From contig NZ_JPNB01000001.1 in assembly GCF_000732725.1 (NCBI RefSeq), positions 1,674,001-1,738,000 of the forward strand: a stretch of 64,000 nt of DNA, read 5' to 3'. Both the position numbers and the translations under genes were made by a program. The notes under the pieces were generated by a model that was given only the letters and a program-made list of their open reading frames with translations, was not told the DNA's origin and searched no databases. How positions within the stretch are numbered: position 1 is the first letter of the stretch; each line of letters opens with the position of its first letter. Origin of the DNA: Kineothrix alysoides (GTDB taxonomy: Bacteria > Bacillota > Clostridia > Lachnospirales > Lachnospiraceae). Below, piece by piece: positions 42,823 through 51,199 of this stretch.

Positions 42823-44901
42823 TTAATTTTGCGGATTATTGGGACGGTTCATCACGTGTCCGCAGTTCTCGTCAGAACAAACCAGCTTATTCCCCTTTTC
42901 CAGCATGAGGGAACCACATTTTTCACATTTTATTTCGGAAGGCTTCTGCCATACCATAAAATCACATTCCGGATTGCCTACGCAGCCGTAATACTTTCTG
43001 CCTTTTTTCGTCTTCTTGAGCACAATGTCCTTCCCGCACTTGGGGCACGAAATTCCAATCTTCTCCAAATAGGGCTTGGTATTTCGACATTCAGGGAATC
43101 CGGGACAAGCCAGAAATCTGCCGTGAGGCCCATACTTAATCACCATCTGTTTTCCGCATACCTCGCATACCTCATCCGACACCTCGTCGGCTATCTTCAC
43201 GTGCTCCAGCTCCTTTTCTGCCTTTTGCACTGCTTCCTCCAAATCAGGATAAAAGTTGGAAACGATACTCTTCCACTTCACACTTCCTTCTTCTACTCCG
43301 TCCAGAAGCACTTCCATATTCGCGGTAAAATTAACATCCACAATGCTGGGAAAAGCCTCCTTCATCATGTTGTTCACCACTTCTCCAAGCTCCGTCACAT
43401 ACAGATTCTTGTTTTCCTTCACCACATACCGTCTTGCCAGAATGGTCGTAATAGTTGGCGCATAAGTACTGGGACGGCCTATTCCCAATTCCTCCAGGGA
43501 ACGTACCAGAGAGGCCTCGGTATAGTGCGGTGCCGGCTGAGTGAAATGCTGCTTATAATCAAAGGCTTCAAATTCCAGCTTCGTATCCTTATCAATACCT
43601 TTGATGAGAGTATTGCTCTCTTCCTTTTCTTCTTCCTCCGTATAAACGCTCATGAAGCCGTCGAAGATAACCTTCGATGCTGCTACGGTAAAGCGGTGTC
43701 CGTTCCCATCGATCTTCACCGAGGTCGTCTCATATTTCGCAGGATTCATGCGGCTGGCGGCAAATCGCTTCCAAATGAGCTGATAAAGGCGGAACTGATC
43801 TCTCGATAAGGAATCCTTCATTTCAAAAGGAGTTCTAACTATATCCGTAGGGCGAATCGCCTCATGAGCATCCTGAATCTTCTGGGACACTTTTTTTTCA
43901 TTGGCTGCTACCGCAGCATATTGGCTGCCATAGACCGAGTCGATATATTCTCTGGCCTGTCTTTCAGCCTCCTCGGAAACTCTTGTGGAGTCCGTACGAA
44001 GATATGTGATAATACCTACCGTACCGTTTCCCTTTATATCCACACCTTCATAAAGCTGTTGGGCGAGACGCATCGTTTTCTGAGTGGAAAAGTTGAGCAC
44101 TTTGCTGGCTTCCTGCTGCAAAGTAGAGGTGGTAAAGGGCAGAGGCGCTTTTTTGGTGCGCTCCCCTTTTTTCACTTCCGCCACTTCGTATCTGGCGCCC
44201 TTTAACGCTTTTATAATATCGTTCAATTCCTTTTCGGAAGAAATATTTACTTTTCCTTCAGCAGTTCCGTAGTATTTTGCCGCCAGAGGCTTCTTTTCAC
44301 CCGGAACATGCAAAAGGGCGTCCAACGTCCAATACTCCTCCGGAATGAATGCGTTGATTTCATCCTCCCTGTCACAAATGATGCGAAGCGCTACCGACTG
44401 CACACGACCTGCACTCAGTCCTCTTTTCACCTTTGCCCACAGCACGGGAGAGATGCGATAGCCCACCATTCGGTCCAATACTCTTCTGGCCTGCTGCGCA
44501 TCCACCAGGTCCATATCCACTTTACGGGCATTCTTAAGCGATTCCTTTACCGCATTCTTGGTAATTTCGTTAAAGGTAATGCGGTATACCTTCTTGTCCT
44601 CCAGCTTAAGCGCCTTCGTAAGATGCCACGAAATCGCTTCTCCTTCACGGTCAGGGTCGGTTGCCAGATAGATTTTTTCTGCCTTCTTCACTTCCTTGCG
44701 AAGATTCGCGAGAATATCTCCCTTTCCCCGAATGGTAATATATTTCGGTTCATAATCGTTTTCTATGTCAATTCCCAGTTGGCTCTTGGGCATGTCTCTC
44801 ACATGTCCGTTACTCGCGGCAACTTCATAATTAGGCCCCAAAAATTTCTTAATCGTCTTTACTTTCGCGGGCGATTCCACAATCACTAAATACTTTGCCA
44901 T
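42823..44901 (-). CDS. topA: DNA topoisomerase I
   Basis: Type IA topoisomerase that relaxes negative supercoils; 692 residues. The TOPRIM domain (YLVIVESPAKVKTIKKFLG, DPDREGEAISWHL), the active tyrosine segment (GIITYLRTDSTRVS), ELGIGRPSTYAPTI and three C-terminal Cys4 zinc ribbons (CEVCGKQM, CPKCGKDI, CEKCGSLM) are present. ATG 44901 has AGGGGAAG; the upstream ATG at 44919 contains the ribosome site. It is transcribed from the promoter at 44990-45018, after dprA. Confidence 0.97.
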   Translation of the reverse strand: MAKYLVIVESPAKVKTIKKFLGPNYEVAASNGHVRDMPKSQLGIDIENDYEPKYITIRGKGDILANLRKEVKKAEKIYLATDPDREGEAISWHLTKALKLEDKKVYRITFNEITKNAVKESLKNARKVDMDLVDAQQARRVLDRMVGYRISPVLWAKVKRGLSAGRVQSVALRIICDREDEINAFIPEEYWTLDALLHVPGEKKPLAAKYYGTAEGKVNISSEKELNDIIKALKGARYEVAEVKKGERTKKAPLPFTTSTLQQEASKVLNFSTQKTMRLAQQLYEGVDIKGNGTVGIITYLRTDSTRVSEEAERQAREYIDSVYGSQYAAVAANEKKVSQKIQDAHEAIRPTDIVRTPFEMKDSLSRDQFRLYQLIWKRFAASRMNPAKYETTSVKIDGNGHRFTVAASKVIFDGFMSVYTEEEEKEESNTLIKGIDKDTKLEFEAFDYKQHFTQPAPHYTEASLVRSLEELGIGRPSTYAPTITTILARRYVVKENKNLYVTELGEVVNNMMKEAFPSIVDVNFTANMEVLLDGVEEGSVKWKSIVSNFYPDLEEAVQKAEKELEHVKIADEVSDEVCEVCGKQMVIKYGPHGRFLACPGFPECRNTKPYLEKIGISCPKCGKDIVLKKTKKGRKYYGCVGNPECDFMVWQKPSEIKCEKCGSLMLEKGNKLVCSDENCGHVMNRPNNPQN

Positions 44902-44989
44902 TTTTCTTCCCCTGTTCATCTGCTATAGTTTCTTCTATATATATAATGCGGCATAAGCACAATAGTTCTGCCAGCCTGCAACTTGCACC

Positions 44990-45018
44990 ACTATACAATA
45001 ATTTTTCTGCGCTTGCAA
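44990..45018 (-). promoter_or_regulatory. Sigma-A promoter of topA, flanked by inverted arms
   Basis: On the minus strand TTGCAA (45013-45018), a 17-base spacer and TATAGT (44990-44995). Inverted 7-base arms ACTTGCA (44981-44987) and TGCAAGT (45014-45020) bracket the promoter, which may be chance or an operator. Confidence 0.65.
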
Positions 45019-45057
45019 GTAATATTATAAAAAATTTAGAAATTTTATTCATTTATC

Positions 45058-46182
45058 CTAGATACGAATATTATATTTTCCGTTTTTTTGATAGCATCCT
45101 GCAGATACCTGCTTTACCTCTCCCTCCATGCAAAGACCCATGAGACGGCATACGATTTCCCTATATTCCATGCCTGATTCCCCTTGAAGTTGTTCTATAC
45201 TCTTAGGATAAAAATCAAGGCAGTCCTCAAGCTTTACCTGTCCTTTATCCCCTTCGCCGGATTTTGCACCGGACAAATTTTCCTCCCATCTCTCCTTTTT
45301 TTCACGCAGCCCCGTCTCTTCAAGCATCTCGGAAACAGAAAGCATAAGCCCTGCCCCCTGCTTTATCAGCCGGTTACAGCCCTCGCTCAGGCTATCCGTA
45401 GCCCTTCCGGGAAGCGCGTATACCTCTTTCCCCTGTTCAAGCGCCATATCTGCTGTAATCAGGGTCCCGCTCTTCTCCCTCGCCTCAATGATGACTACCA
45501 CATCCGAAAGTCCGCTGATAATCCGGTTTCTGGGCGGAAAGAGCTGGGGCTTAGGACCGGTACCGGGAGGGTACTCCGAAAGTATCCCGCCCTGCATCTT
45601 CATCTGCTCATAGATATCCCTGCTTTCCGCCGGATAGCAAATATCTGCACCGCAGCCTAGCACTGCGTAGCTGTTTCCGCCGGCCTCTAACGCAGCTCTC
45701 TGCCCGATACTGTCGATTCCTCTCGCCATTCCGCTTATAAGTGCCACTCCCTCTCCGGCCAACTGATTCCCCCACAATCCTGCCATATACCGTCCATATT
45801 CCGAACATTCCCTGGCACCGATTATCGCCACGGAGGGCACCGACTCATCCGGCAGCCTTCCATAAAAATACAGCCCGAAGGGAGCATCCTCTATCGCCGC
45901 CAACTTTTCAGGATAAGAAGGCTCCGACAAACTGACAAAATTCACTCCCTTTTCCTGAAGCTTTCCATATTCGCCTTCCACATCCCAGCGCTTCCTTTCC
46001 TTTACCATTTTCTCCGCCTTTTTACCGGAAAGAAATTGCGCCAATTCTTTTTCCGGCATCTCGTACACCGCCCTGGCACTCTTGGTATAAGCGGAGAGCT
46101 TACGCTTCATTCTATTGCCGATTCCCAAGACGTTTGCCAGCCAATAGGCATAGGGCTCGTCCCCATTATATTTCCTATTCAT
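45058..46182 (-). CDS. dprA: DNA-processing protein DprA
   Basis: The 374-residue protein has an N-terminal helix-hairpin/SAM-like region (YAYWLANVLGIGNRMKRKL), the Rossmann-like core with AIIGARECSEYGRYMA, ALISGMARGIDSIGQRAALE and PRNRIISGLSDVVVIIEA, and a C-terminal winged-helix DML1-like domain. DprA loads RecA on incoming single strands in natural transformation. It follows the comM-like gene by 6 bases. Confidence 0.96.
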   Translation of the reverse strand: MNRKYNGDEPYAYWLANVLGIGNRMKRKLSAYTKSARAVYEMPEKELAQFLSGKKAEKMVKERKRWDVEGEYGKLQEKGVNFVSLSEPSYPEKLAAIEDAPFGLYFYGRLPDESVPSVAIIGARECSEYGRYMAGLWGNQLAGEGVALISGMARGIDSIGQRAALEAGGNSYAVLGCGADICYPAESRDIYEQMKMQGGILSEYPPGTGPKPQLFPPRNRIISGLSDVVVIIEAREKSGTLITADMALEQGKEVYALPGRATDSLSEGCNRLIKQGAGLMLSVSEMLEETGLREKKERWEENLSGAKSGEGDKGQVKLEDCLDFYPKSIEQLQGESGMEYREIVCRLMGLCMEGEVKQVSAGCYQKNGKYNIRI

Positions 46183-46188
46183 ATACTT

Positions 46189-47721
46189 TTACCTCTCCCA
46201 ATATTTATTTCCTTCCATACGGTAGCTGATGGCTTCTGCCAAGTGTATCTCCTTAATCTGTTCACTTTCGTCCAGATCTGCAATGGTGCGCGCTACACGA
46301 AGAATTCTATAATAACCTCTGGCACTAAGCCGCAAGGAAGTAAAAGCTCTCTCCATCAGCTTCTCTTCCTTATCCTCCAATAAGCAGAACCTGGGGATAT
46401 CCTTTGCCGTCAGCCCCGCATTACATTCATATCCTCTTGCGCTATACCTCTCTTCCTGCCGCTTTCTGGCCCTTATCACACGCTTTCTTATGGAAACACT
46501 GGACTCACCTTCACTCTTATTGGTCAACTCTTTCATGGCGATTTGAGATACCTCTGCACACAAATCGATTCTGTCCAAAATCGGCCCCGATATACGGCTT
46601 TGGTATTTCTTGATATCTGCCGATGTGCAGCGGCATCTGTTCACATCCGGATAATATCCGCAGGGGCAGGGATTCAGGGCTCCTACCAGCATAAAATCTG
46701 CCGGATATGTACAATTTCCTCCAATTCTGTCGATATTGATCTGCTTCTCCTCCAAAGGTTGCCTCAGCATGTCCAGCACATGCTGGCCAAATTCAGGCAT
46801 CTCATCCAAAAACAGCACTCCAAGGTGGGCAAGGCTGATAATTCCGGGTCTGGGAATTCTCCCCCCACCCGTAAGGGAGGATACCGTCGCCGTATGGTGA
46901 GGACTTAAAAAGGGTCTCTTTTCGATGAGGGTCTTCCCGCTGCTCAACCTTCCTGCAATGCTATAGAGCGAGGAAACCTCAAGGCACTCATCCTTCGTAA
47001 GCGGCGGAAGAATGCCCGTAAGACGGTTTGCTATCATCGTCTTACCGGAGCCGGGAGGGCCTACCAGCAATAAATTATGAAAGCCTGCCGCAGCAATTTC
47101 CGCCGCCCGTTTCGCTGCCGCCTGTCCGCTTATTTCTGAAAAATCAGGCGCTTTTTCCCGCTTTCTTATCTTGCTTCCCACAATTTTTTCCGTCCTTTTC
47201 TCTTCCCTGCGCTCTCCCCTCAAATAGCTGAGTGCATCTTGTAAAGAAATGGCACCTATTACCTCTATTCCGGATATTACTGCTCCCTCTGCCTTATTTT
47301 CTTCGGGTACCAGACACCGCTTTATTCCTTCCGCCTTTGCCCGTCTTACAAGAGGAAGGATCCCTTTAATGGGATTAACCTTTCCGTTCAGACTAAGTTC
47401 TCCGACAATCATAATGCCGGATACCGCCTCTTCCTTTATATAGTCCATGGAACGAAGCATACCTACCGCTATCGGAAGATCAAAAGCCGTCCCTTCCTTC
47501 CTTATATTCGCAGGAGACAGATTGACCGTAGTGCGCATAGGTGACAGCATAATGCCGGAATTTTTCAGCGCTACCCTTACCCGTTCTCCCGCTTCCTTCA
47601 CCTCTCCGCTTAAATAACCCACCATTAAAAAACCCGGCAGACCCTTTGCCATATCCACCTCTACATGGACCAGCATGGCATTCATACCGCATATAGCCGC
47701 TGATATTATAGTACTAAACAT
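46189..47721 (-). CDS. comM: YifB/ComM family Mg-chelatase-like AAA ATPase
   Basis: A ComM/YifB-type AAA protein of 510 residues: an N-terminal Lon-like fold (HVEVDMAKGLPGFLMVGY, SPANIRKEGTAFDLPIAVG), Walker A LLVGPPGSGKTMIANRL, Walker B GVLFLDEMPEF and a C-terminal Mg-chelatase domain (LSARGYYRILRVARTIADLD). ComM helps branch migration during transformation in some bacteria. ATG 47721 gives the family start MFSTIISAAICGM, with AGGAGGG about 12 bases upstream. It forms an operon with dprA. Confidence 0.94.
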   Translation of the reverse strand: MFSTIISAAICGMNAMLVHVEVDMAKGLPGFLMVGYLSGEVKEAGERVRVALKNSGIMLSPMRTTVNLSPANIRKEGTAFDLPIAVGMLRSMDYIKEEAVSGIMIVGELSLNGKVNPIKGILPLVRRAKAEGIKRCLVPEENKAEGAVISGIEVIGAISLQDALSYLRGERREEKRTEKIVGSKIRKREKAPDFSEISGQAAAKRAAEIAAAGFHNLLLVGPPGSGKTMIANRLTGILPPLTKDECLEVSSLYSIAGRLSSGKTLIEKRPFLSPHHTATVSSLTGGGRIPRPGIISLAHLGVLFLDEMPEFGQHVLDMLRQPLEEKQINIDRIGGNCTYPADFMLVGALNPCPCGYYPDVNRCRCTSADIKKYQSRISGPILDRIDLCAEVSQIAMKELTNKSEGESSVSIRKRVIRARKRQEERYSARGYECNAGLTAKDIPRFCLLEDKEEKLMERAFTSLRLSARGYYRILRVARTIADLDESEQIKEIHLAEAISYRMEGNKYWER

Positions 47722-48094
47722 AAAACACAATACCCTCCTTTTGTTTTTCATTTACTGACAGCTGTGAAACTCGTAATCTTCAACAATCTATGGTACATGA
47801 AGTCTCCGCAACCGTTACTATTCAGCCTTCCATACCATGAAGACAAAACTGCGTCCCTATGTAATTTTACGAGGGCTGCAAGAACCAAAATACAGTCTTA
47901 TCGCATTTTGTGCGGATATATTAACCCGCAATCCGGCAGCTTTGCAATCATCTATTTATATATAAAACGAATGTGAAAAAATGGAATTTTCGGGGGAATC
48001 CCCTGATGTTCCTTCATACGCCCGGCAAAATGCCGGGCGCAGGGAACTTATGATAATAAATAATAAATGAAATCCTATGTAGTTCTAAAAACTA
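47722..48094. other. Intergenic region with two hairpins
   Basis: This 373-base spacer between the HD-GYP-like gene stop and the comM-like start contains a GC-rich 9-bp hairpin with 3-base loop (48019-48039, CGCCCGGCA/TGCCGGGCG) and a nearby GGGG-AAT-CCCC (about 47993-48003). Neither is followed by a T-run on the minus strand. The rest shows no recognisable gene or clear promoter. Confidence 0.4.
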
Positions 48095-49276
48095 TTAAAA
48101 GAATTGTCCCGGAATGTATTCTTCCACTTCCATACTTTCCTCTGCAATCCCGGTATGAAGCTCCGCTTCCTCGAGTTCCGGCACATGGATACCGTGCTCG
48201 CGCAGCGTCTTCGTATCGATGATACAACGGTTATCCATCGTCTTCATAATATCGACAACTTCCAAATCGCTGTAAGATTTCTCCGCCAAATCCATGATAT
48301 TATTGTCTTTAAAGCCCAAGACCATCGGGCGAAGAACATTTTCTTTATTTTTTCTGATTACGATTGCCTTTTCTCCTGTATTCAGCTCTACACTCACACC
48401 GGGTACCAGGATATTCACAGACTCAATGAGGGCATCTACAATCTCGGGTGCATAAATTTCCGGATGGTTCAGCAAATGCTTAAGCGCTGCGACCTCCGAA
48501 ACCGGAGCCCCGTTCAAATGCATCGCCGTCATCGTATCGTAGGTCATGGCCACAGTAAGTACCTGCGCTCCCATCACCGGCCTAAACCTTTTATCCTCCA
48601 CGCCGACTTTAAAATTATCCATCATCTTCTGAGACTGCACACAGATACGCTTAATATTAGGCTCTGCAGAAAATACTCTGCCGATCAGTTCGAAGCCCGC
48701 CGCCTTATAGGAAGCAATTACCTCCTTCTCTGCATCGTTACTCTCTTCCTTCTCCGATACCGCTTTCGGTAACGACAGCATTCCAACCTCATGTACTAAC
48801 GCCGCCATAACCGTATCCATCTGCTCCTCCAGCTTTATATTCAGCACGTGAGTTATCATCGCACAAAGAATAGCCGTGTTCAGCGCATGTTTATATACAT
48901 GATCTTCTTTACTTCTCAAATTCTGGATAAAATTGATACTCTTATCGAGATGGCCATAACGCCTAAGAATGTTGTTCACGATTACTTGAAGCTTCGGTCC
49001 CCGTTTACTGTCCTTCAATTTATTCAGTTCCTCGCTTAACGCGAATACCGTCATCGTCTGAAAACGCTCGAACAAAATATCTTCCTGCGTCATCGGCGGA
49101 ACTGGTTCTGCCGGCTCCAGAATGAACAGACCAATTAAACCAAACGTATGAATACTCTGAATGCCTTGTGCGGTAAGCTTGGAATTGCGCTCATAAAGCA
49201 AGACCCCATCCTTGTTGTAGATCGGCCTTGCCAATCTCATTCCCTTCTTTAACTTCTCTGTTTTCACAAAAAGCAT
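48095..49276 (-). CDS. Degenerate HD-GYP domain protein
   Basis: This 393-residue protein has the layout of HD-GYP phosphodiesterases: an N-terminal DUF3391-like part (TEKLKKGMRLARPIYNKDGV, LTAQGIQSI) and an HD domain (about 120-290: VYKHALNTAILCAMI, HPEIYAPEIVDAL). The metal and catalytic residues are changed: HDxGK reads VHEVGM, and the HHExxDGxGYP segment is replaced (ICVQSQKMMDN). It is therefore unlikely to hydrolyse c-di-GMP and may act as a binding or structural protein. It stands alone with GGGGGAC upstream of the ATG. Confidence 0.85.
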   Translation of the reverse strand: MLFVKTEKLKKGMRLARPIYNKDGVLLYERNSKLTAQGIQSIHTFGLIGLFILEPAEPVPPMTQEDILFERFQTMTVFALSEELNKLKDSKRGPKLQVIVNNILRRYGHLDKSINFIQNLRSKEDHVYKHALNTAILCAMITHVLNIKLEEQMDTVMAALVHEVGMLSLPKAVSEKEESNDAEKEVIASYKAAGFELIGRVFSAEPNIKRICVQSQKMMDNFKVGVEDKRFRPVMGAQVLTVAMTYDTMTAMHLNGAPVSEVAALKHLLNHPEIYAPEIVDALIESVNILVPGVSVELNTGEKAIVIRKNKENVLRPMVLGFKDNNIMDLAEKSYSDLEVVDIMKTMDNRCIIDTKTLREHGIHVPELEEAELHTGIAEESMEVEEYIPGQFF

Positions 49277-49298
49277 ATACTGTCCCCCTTATCTGACG

Positions 49299-49934
49299 TT
49301 AGGATTCTTTTTCAAATCCTCTTTTAAGCTTACCCAGAGCTCTTTTCTCAATACGGGAGACATAACTTCTGGATATTCCCAGACGCTCCCCAATCTCCCT
49401 TTGGGTGACTTCTCTCCCCGTCTCAAGTCCGTATCTTAGAAAAACAATCTCTTTCTCTCTGCCTTCTAACTTTTCCAACAAGCGTGCCAATTTTTTCAAA
49501 TCGCTGCACAGCTCCATTCTGTCTATCACATCTACCTGTTCTGTCTCAATAATATCGAGTAAATTTATCTCATTTCCTTCCTTATCGGTCCCAATCGGCT
49601 CATATAAGGACACTTCCTTCGACGTCTTTCTTTTGGAGCGGATTAACATTAACAGTTCGTTGTCTATACAGCGCGAAGCATATGTGCTGAGCTTTCCCTT
49701 GCTGGCGTCAAAAGATGCCACCGCTTTTATAAGCCCTATCGTGCCTATGGAAATCAAATCTTCCATGTCCTCATCCACGTTCTGATACTTCTTGGCGATA
49801 TGGGCTACAAGGCGTAAGTTGCGCTCAATAAGAATCTCTCTCGCTTCCCGGGCTTTCTCACTGCTCCCTTTTTGCAGGGTCTGAATATAGCGGGCCTCTT
49901 CTTCTGCGGTTAAAGGTTTTTGGAAAGTTTTCAA
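49299..49934 (-). CDS. sigK: Sporulation sigma factor SigK, without pro-sequence
   Basis: Late mother-cell sigma factor. Region 2 (ERNLRLVAHIAKKYQN, DLISIGTIGLIKAVASFD, TYASRCIDNELLMLIRS) and region 4 (VTQREIGERLGISRSYVSRI) match SigK closely, as does PIGTDKEGNEINLLDI. The gene is uninterrupted, so there is no skin-type element inside it. The protein starts directly at FQKPLT, without the roughly 20-residue pro-sequence of Bacillus SigK, so it would not need SpoIVFB cleavage. The first codon is TTG (49934) with GGGGG upstream; no ATG is available. A sigma-K/E-like promoter is at 49961-49989. Confidence 0.9.
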   Translation of the reverse strand: MKTFQKPLTAEEEARYIQTLQKGSSEKAREAREILIERNLRLVAHIAKKYQNVDEDMEDLISIGTIGLIKAVASFDASKGKLSTYASRCIDNELLMLIRSKRKTSKEVSLYEPIGTDKEGNEINLLDIIETEQVDVIDRMELCSDLKKLARLLEKLEGREKEIVFLRYGLETGREVTQREIGERLGISRSYVSRIEKRALGKLKRGFEKES

Positions 49935-49960
49935 AAAGCGCCCCCGAAGTCAATTTATTA

Positions 49961-49989
49961 TATTCTATGACCTCGCTGCCCTTCTAGTG
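49961..49989 (-). promoter_or_regulatory. Candidate sigma-K/sigma-E promoter of sigK
   Basis: On the minus strand CACT (49986-49989), a 16-base spacer and CATAGAATA (49961-49969), close to the sigma-K consensus mACm-16-CATAnnnTA and also to the sigma-E -10. Expected transcript start is near 49953, about 20 bases before the TTG start codon. Confidence 0.5.
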
Positions 49990-50044
49990 CCTTTCCATCT
50001 AAATTAACTATATTATACAAATTATTAACAAAAATAGCAACAAG

Positions 50045-51199
50045 TTAAAAGAGAAATTGCGCCATAACATAATTGCTCACGTCTCTTCCGTAAGGAGTCA
50101 GTTTCACCCTTTCTCCACTATCCACCAGGCCGTTTTCCAGGAGCCGTCGCAGAACGTCTCCGTATATGTTCTCCATATCCTCGTGAAAAGCTTCAAAAAA
50201 TACTGTTCTGCTCACGCCTTCCGTCAGGCGAAGTCCCAAAAACATGAACTCCTCCATTTGTTCGGCTCTACCCAGCCTCTGAATTTCTTCCTTCACATCC
50301 CGGTGTGCCTTCCCTGCGCCATAGGCATCTAAGTAGGTCTGCATCCTGACGGTATTTTTCCAGCGGACATTTCCCACCATGGAAGAGGCACCCAGCCCGA
50401 ATCCTGCATAATCATATCTCTTCCAGTATGCACAATTATGCCTGCATTCTTTTCCCTTCAAAGCGTAATTGGAAATCTCATAGCGGCAATAACCTGCTTC
50501 CTCCATCTGCTTTCCAGTTTCTTCATACATCCGGCGTTCCTCTTCTTCCGACGGAAGGCCATTTCCTGCTCCGCCTTCGCTTCCACTCTCACCGTATCTG
50601 TCAAAAAAGGGGGTTCCCTCCTCGATGATAAGGCTGTAGGCAGAGATATGCTCCGGCTTAAGGTCCGCCACCTTGTGCAGCGTCTCCAGATATCCTTCTG
50701 CAGTCTGTCCCGGAAGCGCTGACATCAGATCCACATTCACATTATCAAAACCGGCTTCCCTCGCCATTTTAAAGGTAGCAAAAAAATCGGCAGCATTGTG
50801 AGCCCTGCCCAGGGCCTTGAGTTCAGAATCCTGCACCGACTGGGCACCGATGCTGAGCCTGTTGATTCCTGCGGCTTTATACCGGCTAAGCTTTTCTGCG
50901 TCTGCCGTACATGGATTTACCTCTATCGTTATCTCCGGATTGCGTGAAAACCGGTAGTAGTTTCTTAGCGTATCCATTATGTTTTCGATATAGGCCGTCT
51001 GCAAAATCGAAGGAGTTCCCCCGCCGAAAAATATGGTATCCACAAAGCGTCCTTCATAACGGAAGGCCTCTGTCTCTATTTCCTTAAGAAGCGCCGCCGC
51101 ATATGCCTCCTTATCCCTCTCCGTGGCCGGAAAGGACAGAAAATCGCAGTACAAGCACTTTTTTATACAAAAAGGAATATGAATATATATGCCTAACAT
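50045..51199 (-). CDS. hemW: Radical SAM protein HemW (heme chaperone-like)
   Basis: The 384-residue protein has the radical SAM cluster motif CIKKCLYCDF near residues 11-20, GGGTPSIL, EVNPCTADAEKLSRYKAAGI and SIGAQSVQ, then a C-terminal HemN-like domain (FMFLGLRLTEGVS). HemW-type proteins bind heme and are often mis-called coproporphyrinogen oxidase. It follows lepA directly (stop and start adjoin), the usual Firmicutes order. Confidence 0.95.
   Translation of the reverse strand: MLGIYIHIPFCIKKCLYCDFLSFPATERDKEAYAAALLKEIETEAFRYEGRFVDTIFFGGGTPSILQTAYIENIMDTLRNYYRFSRNPEITIEVNPCTADAEKLSRYKAAGINRLSIGAQSVQDSELKALGRAHNAADFFATFKMAREAGFDNVNVDLMSALPGQTAEGYLETLHKVADLKPEHISAYSLIIEEGTPFFDRYGESGSEGGAGNGLPSEEEERRMYEETGKQMEEAGYCRYEISNYALKGKECRHNCAYWKRYDYAGFGLGASSMVGNVRWKNTVRMQTYLDAYGAGKAHRDVKEEIQRLGRAEQMEEFMFLGLRLTEGVSRTVFFEAFHEDMENIYGDVLRRLLENGLVDSGERVKLTPYGRDVSNYVMAQFLF

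Noticed and set aside
42829-43809. Long plus-strand frame opposite topA
   Set aside because: Shadow of topA; wording is low-information His/Leu/Phe-rich, typical for antisense frames.
48019-48039. Rho-independent terminator of the HD-GYP-like gene
   Set aside because: The GC-rich hairpin has no T-run on either strand, so it was recorded only as a hairpin in the intergenic region.
49299-49934. General sigma-70 or SigE instead of SigK
   Set aside because: The PIGTDKEGNEINLLD segment and C-terminal wording fit SigK best; size is too small for a primary sigma factor.
50045-51199. Oxygen-independent coproporphyrinogen oxidase HemN
   Set aside because: The motif is CxxxCxYCDF without the extra Cys of HemN, and the lepA neighbour is typical for HemW.
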